Positions 31,563 through 32,285 of a DNA stretch of 32,285 nt are shown one piece after another. A program made the position numbers and the translations under genes. How positions within the stretch are numbered: position 1 is the first letter of the stretch; each line of letters starts with the position of its first letter. Origin of the DNA: Pseudonocardiales bacterium (GTDB lineage: Bacteria; Actinomycetota; Actinomycetes; Mycobacteriales; Jatrophihabitantaceae); assembly GCA_025965875.1 (NCBI GenBank), contig JAOPWD010000013.1, positions 1 through 32,285 of the forward strand. Direction: 5' to 3'. The notes under the pieces are model-generated. The model had not been told where the DNA came from, made no database searches, and was given only the letters and a program-made list of their open reading frames with translations.

Positions 31563-32285
31563 TCAGAGCAGGCCGCGGCGCCGCATCGAACGTGCCGCCA
31601 GCCACCCCGGTGGCACCAACAGCCAAACGGTGAGCAGCCGGGTCAGCAGAGCGGCCGCGGCCGCGGTGGCCGGGGCCATGCCCGTAGCCGCCAGGCCCGC
31701 GATCATCGCGGCCTCGACCGCGCCCACCCCGCCGGGTGTGGGGATCAACGAGCCGGCGCTGGCCGCGCCCAGGTAGATGCAGGTCAGGGCCAGGATCGAC
31801 GCGTGGCCGCCGACGGCGGCGACGCAGGCGGTGAAGGCGGTGATGTGCGCGACGGTCAGCGCGGCCGAGGCACCGAGCCCGGACAGCACGGCGAGCGGGT
31901 TCTCGCGCAGATGGCGAGCCACGTCGGTCATGGCATGGGCGGCGGCGCGGCGAGCGCGGCGGACTGGGTCCAGGCGACTGCCGGCGATGACGAGCACAGC
32001 GAGCACGGCCGCGCCGATCGCCAGCGGCACCGGGCTCGGCGCCGCGATGCCACTCGACCCGAGCAGGGCCAGCACGCCGACGCCGGCAATCGTCATCACC
32101 AACTGCGCCGTCTGGGCGGTGCCCACGACCGCCAGCGACTGGGCTGTGGTCAGTCCGGAGCGGCTGAGGTAGCGCGACCAGACCGCCGGGGTACTGACCG
32201 CCGACGGCGCGACGATGCGCAGGGCGCAAATGGCGAGTTGGGCGCGCAGGTTGTCGGCCGCGCGCAGGCGCACCGGCGCGAACGC
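31563..32285 (-). CDS. Lysylphosphatidylglycerol synthase-like / flippase-like membrane protein (5' end missing)
   Basis: Partial gene: its frame is open through the right edge, so the start lies beyond the window. The visible 240 residues are mostly hydrophobic, with five to six transmembrane segments such as ALLGSSGIAAPSPVPLAIGA near 70-90, LAVLSGLGASAALTVAHITA near 131-150, and a C-terminal LLTVWLLVPPGWLAARS. The early stretch IVAPSAVSTPAVWSRYLSRSG and the later GAASAGSLIPTPGGVGAVEA with AAMIAGLAATGM are diagnostic of the UPF0104/AglD-type integral-membrane family (PF03706) related to the MprF flippase domain. These proteins are thought to move lipid-linked or aminoacylated lipids across the membrane; actual cargo is unknown. 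The last residues RSMRRRGLL form a basic cytoplasmic end. Confidence 0.8.
   Translation of the reverse strand, partial: AFAPVRLRAADNLRAQLAICALRIVAPSAVSTPAVWSRYLSRSGLTTAQSLAVVGTAQTAQLVMTIAGVGVLALLGSSGIAAPSPVPLAIGAAVLAVLVIAGSRLDPVRRARRAAAHAMTDVARHLRENPLAVLSGLGASAALTVAHITAFTACVAAVGGHASILALTCIYLGAASAGSLIPTPGGVGAVEAAMIAGLAATGMAPATAAAAALLTRLLTVWLLVPPGWLAARSMRRRGLL

Overview
The window is about 32 kb of very GC-rich DNA (coding third positions almost always G or C) from a high-GC actinobacterium. The best evidence is a block with the same content and largely the same order as the Mycobacterium tuberculosis Rv2981c-Rv2989 region: ddl, gpsA, fbiD (coenzyme F420 synthesis), ppk1, mutT1, a lysine-rich-tailed HU gene, leuD, leuC and an IclR regulator. 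An F420 gene, an HU with a PAKKA-type tail and many leaderless-looking promoters all fit Actinomycetia. The genus cannot be named from this sequence; the accessory genes do not look like a typical Mycobacterium. I see no tRNA, rRNA, IS element, prophage or CRISPR array.

Layout. 1-1075: 3' end of a CaiB/BaiF CoA-transferase gene, facing a probable decayed gene. 1364-4506: an unusual zinc-ribbon SDR, a small unknown protein, and a HipA-like kinase/DUF3037 pair. 4564-14776: the conserved housekeeping block. It has a minus-strand envelope operon plsC-gpsA-ddl, a plus-strand run fbiD-ppk1-mutT1, minus-strand hupB, and leuCD divergent from its probable IclR regulator. 14801-21558: accessory metabolism, namely an aldehyde dehydrogenase, a secreted phosphoesterase, a GHSMGG hydrolase, a D-amino-acid-oxidase-like enzyme, a cupin and an NTF2-like protein. 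21565-23586: FNT channel and cupin, divergent from a TetR regulator. 23599-28710: DinB protein, two different esterases, an ATP-grasp ligase, and a GCS2-type carboxylate-amine ligase facing them. 28755-31305: a small membrane protein with a structured leader, and a carbamate kinase/ring-opening amidohydrolase operon. 31563-end: 5'-truncated flippase-like membrane protein.

How parts work together. plsC, gpsA and ddl supply phospholipid and peptidoglycan precursors. ppk1 and mutT1 handle polyphosphate and damaged or signalling nucleotides. leuC and leuD form isopropylmalate isomerase, and a palindrome in the shared leuC/IclR promoter is the likely operator. The most system-like uncharacterised unit is the esterase-esterase-ATP-grasp/GCS2 cassette (24169-28710), which has the parts to build and trim an amide-linked small molecule. 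Second is arcC plus a cyanurate/barbiturate-type ring-opening hydrolase (29242-31305).

Method limits: calls rest on reading translations, motifs and spacing by eye. No database search, structure prediction or codon statistics were run, so family names are recognition-based and promoter/operator calls are pattern matches.
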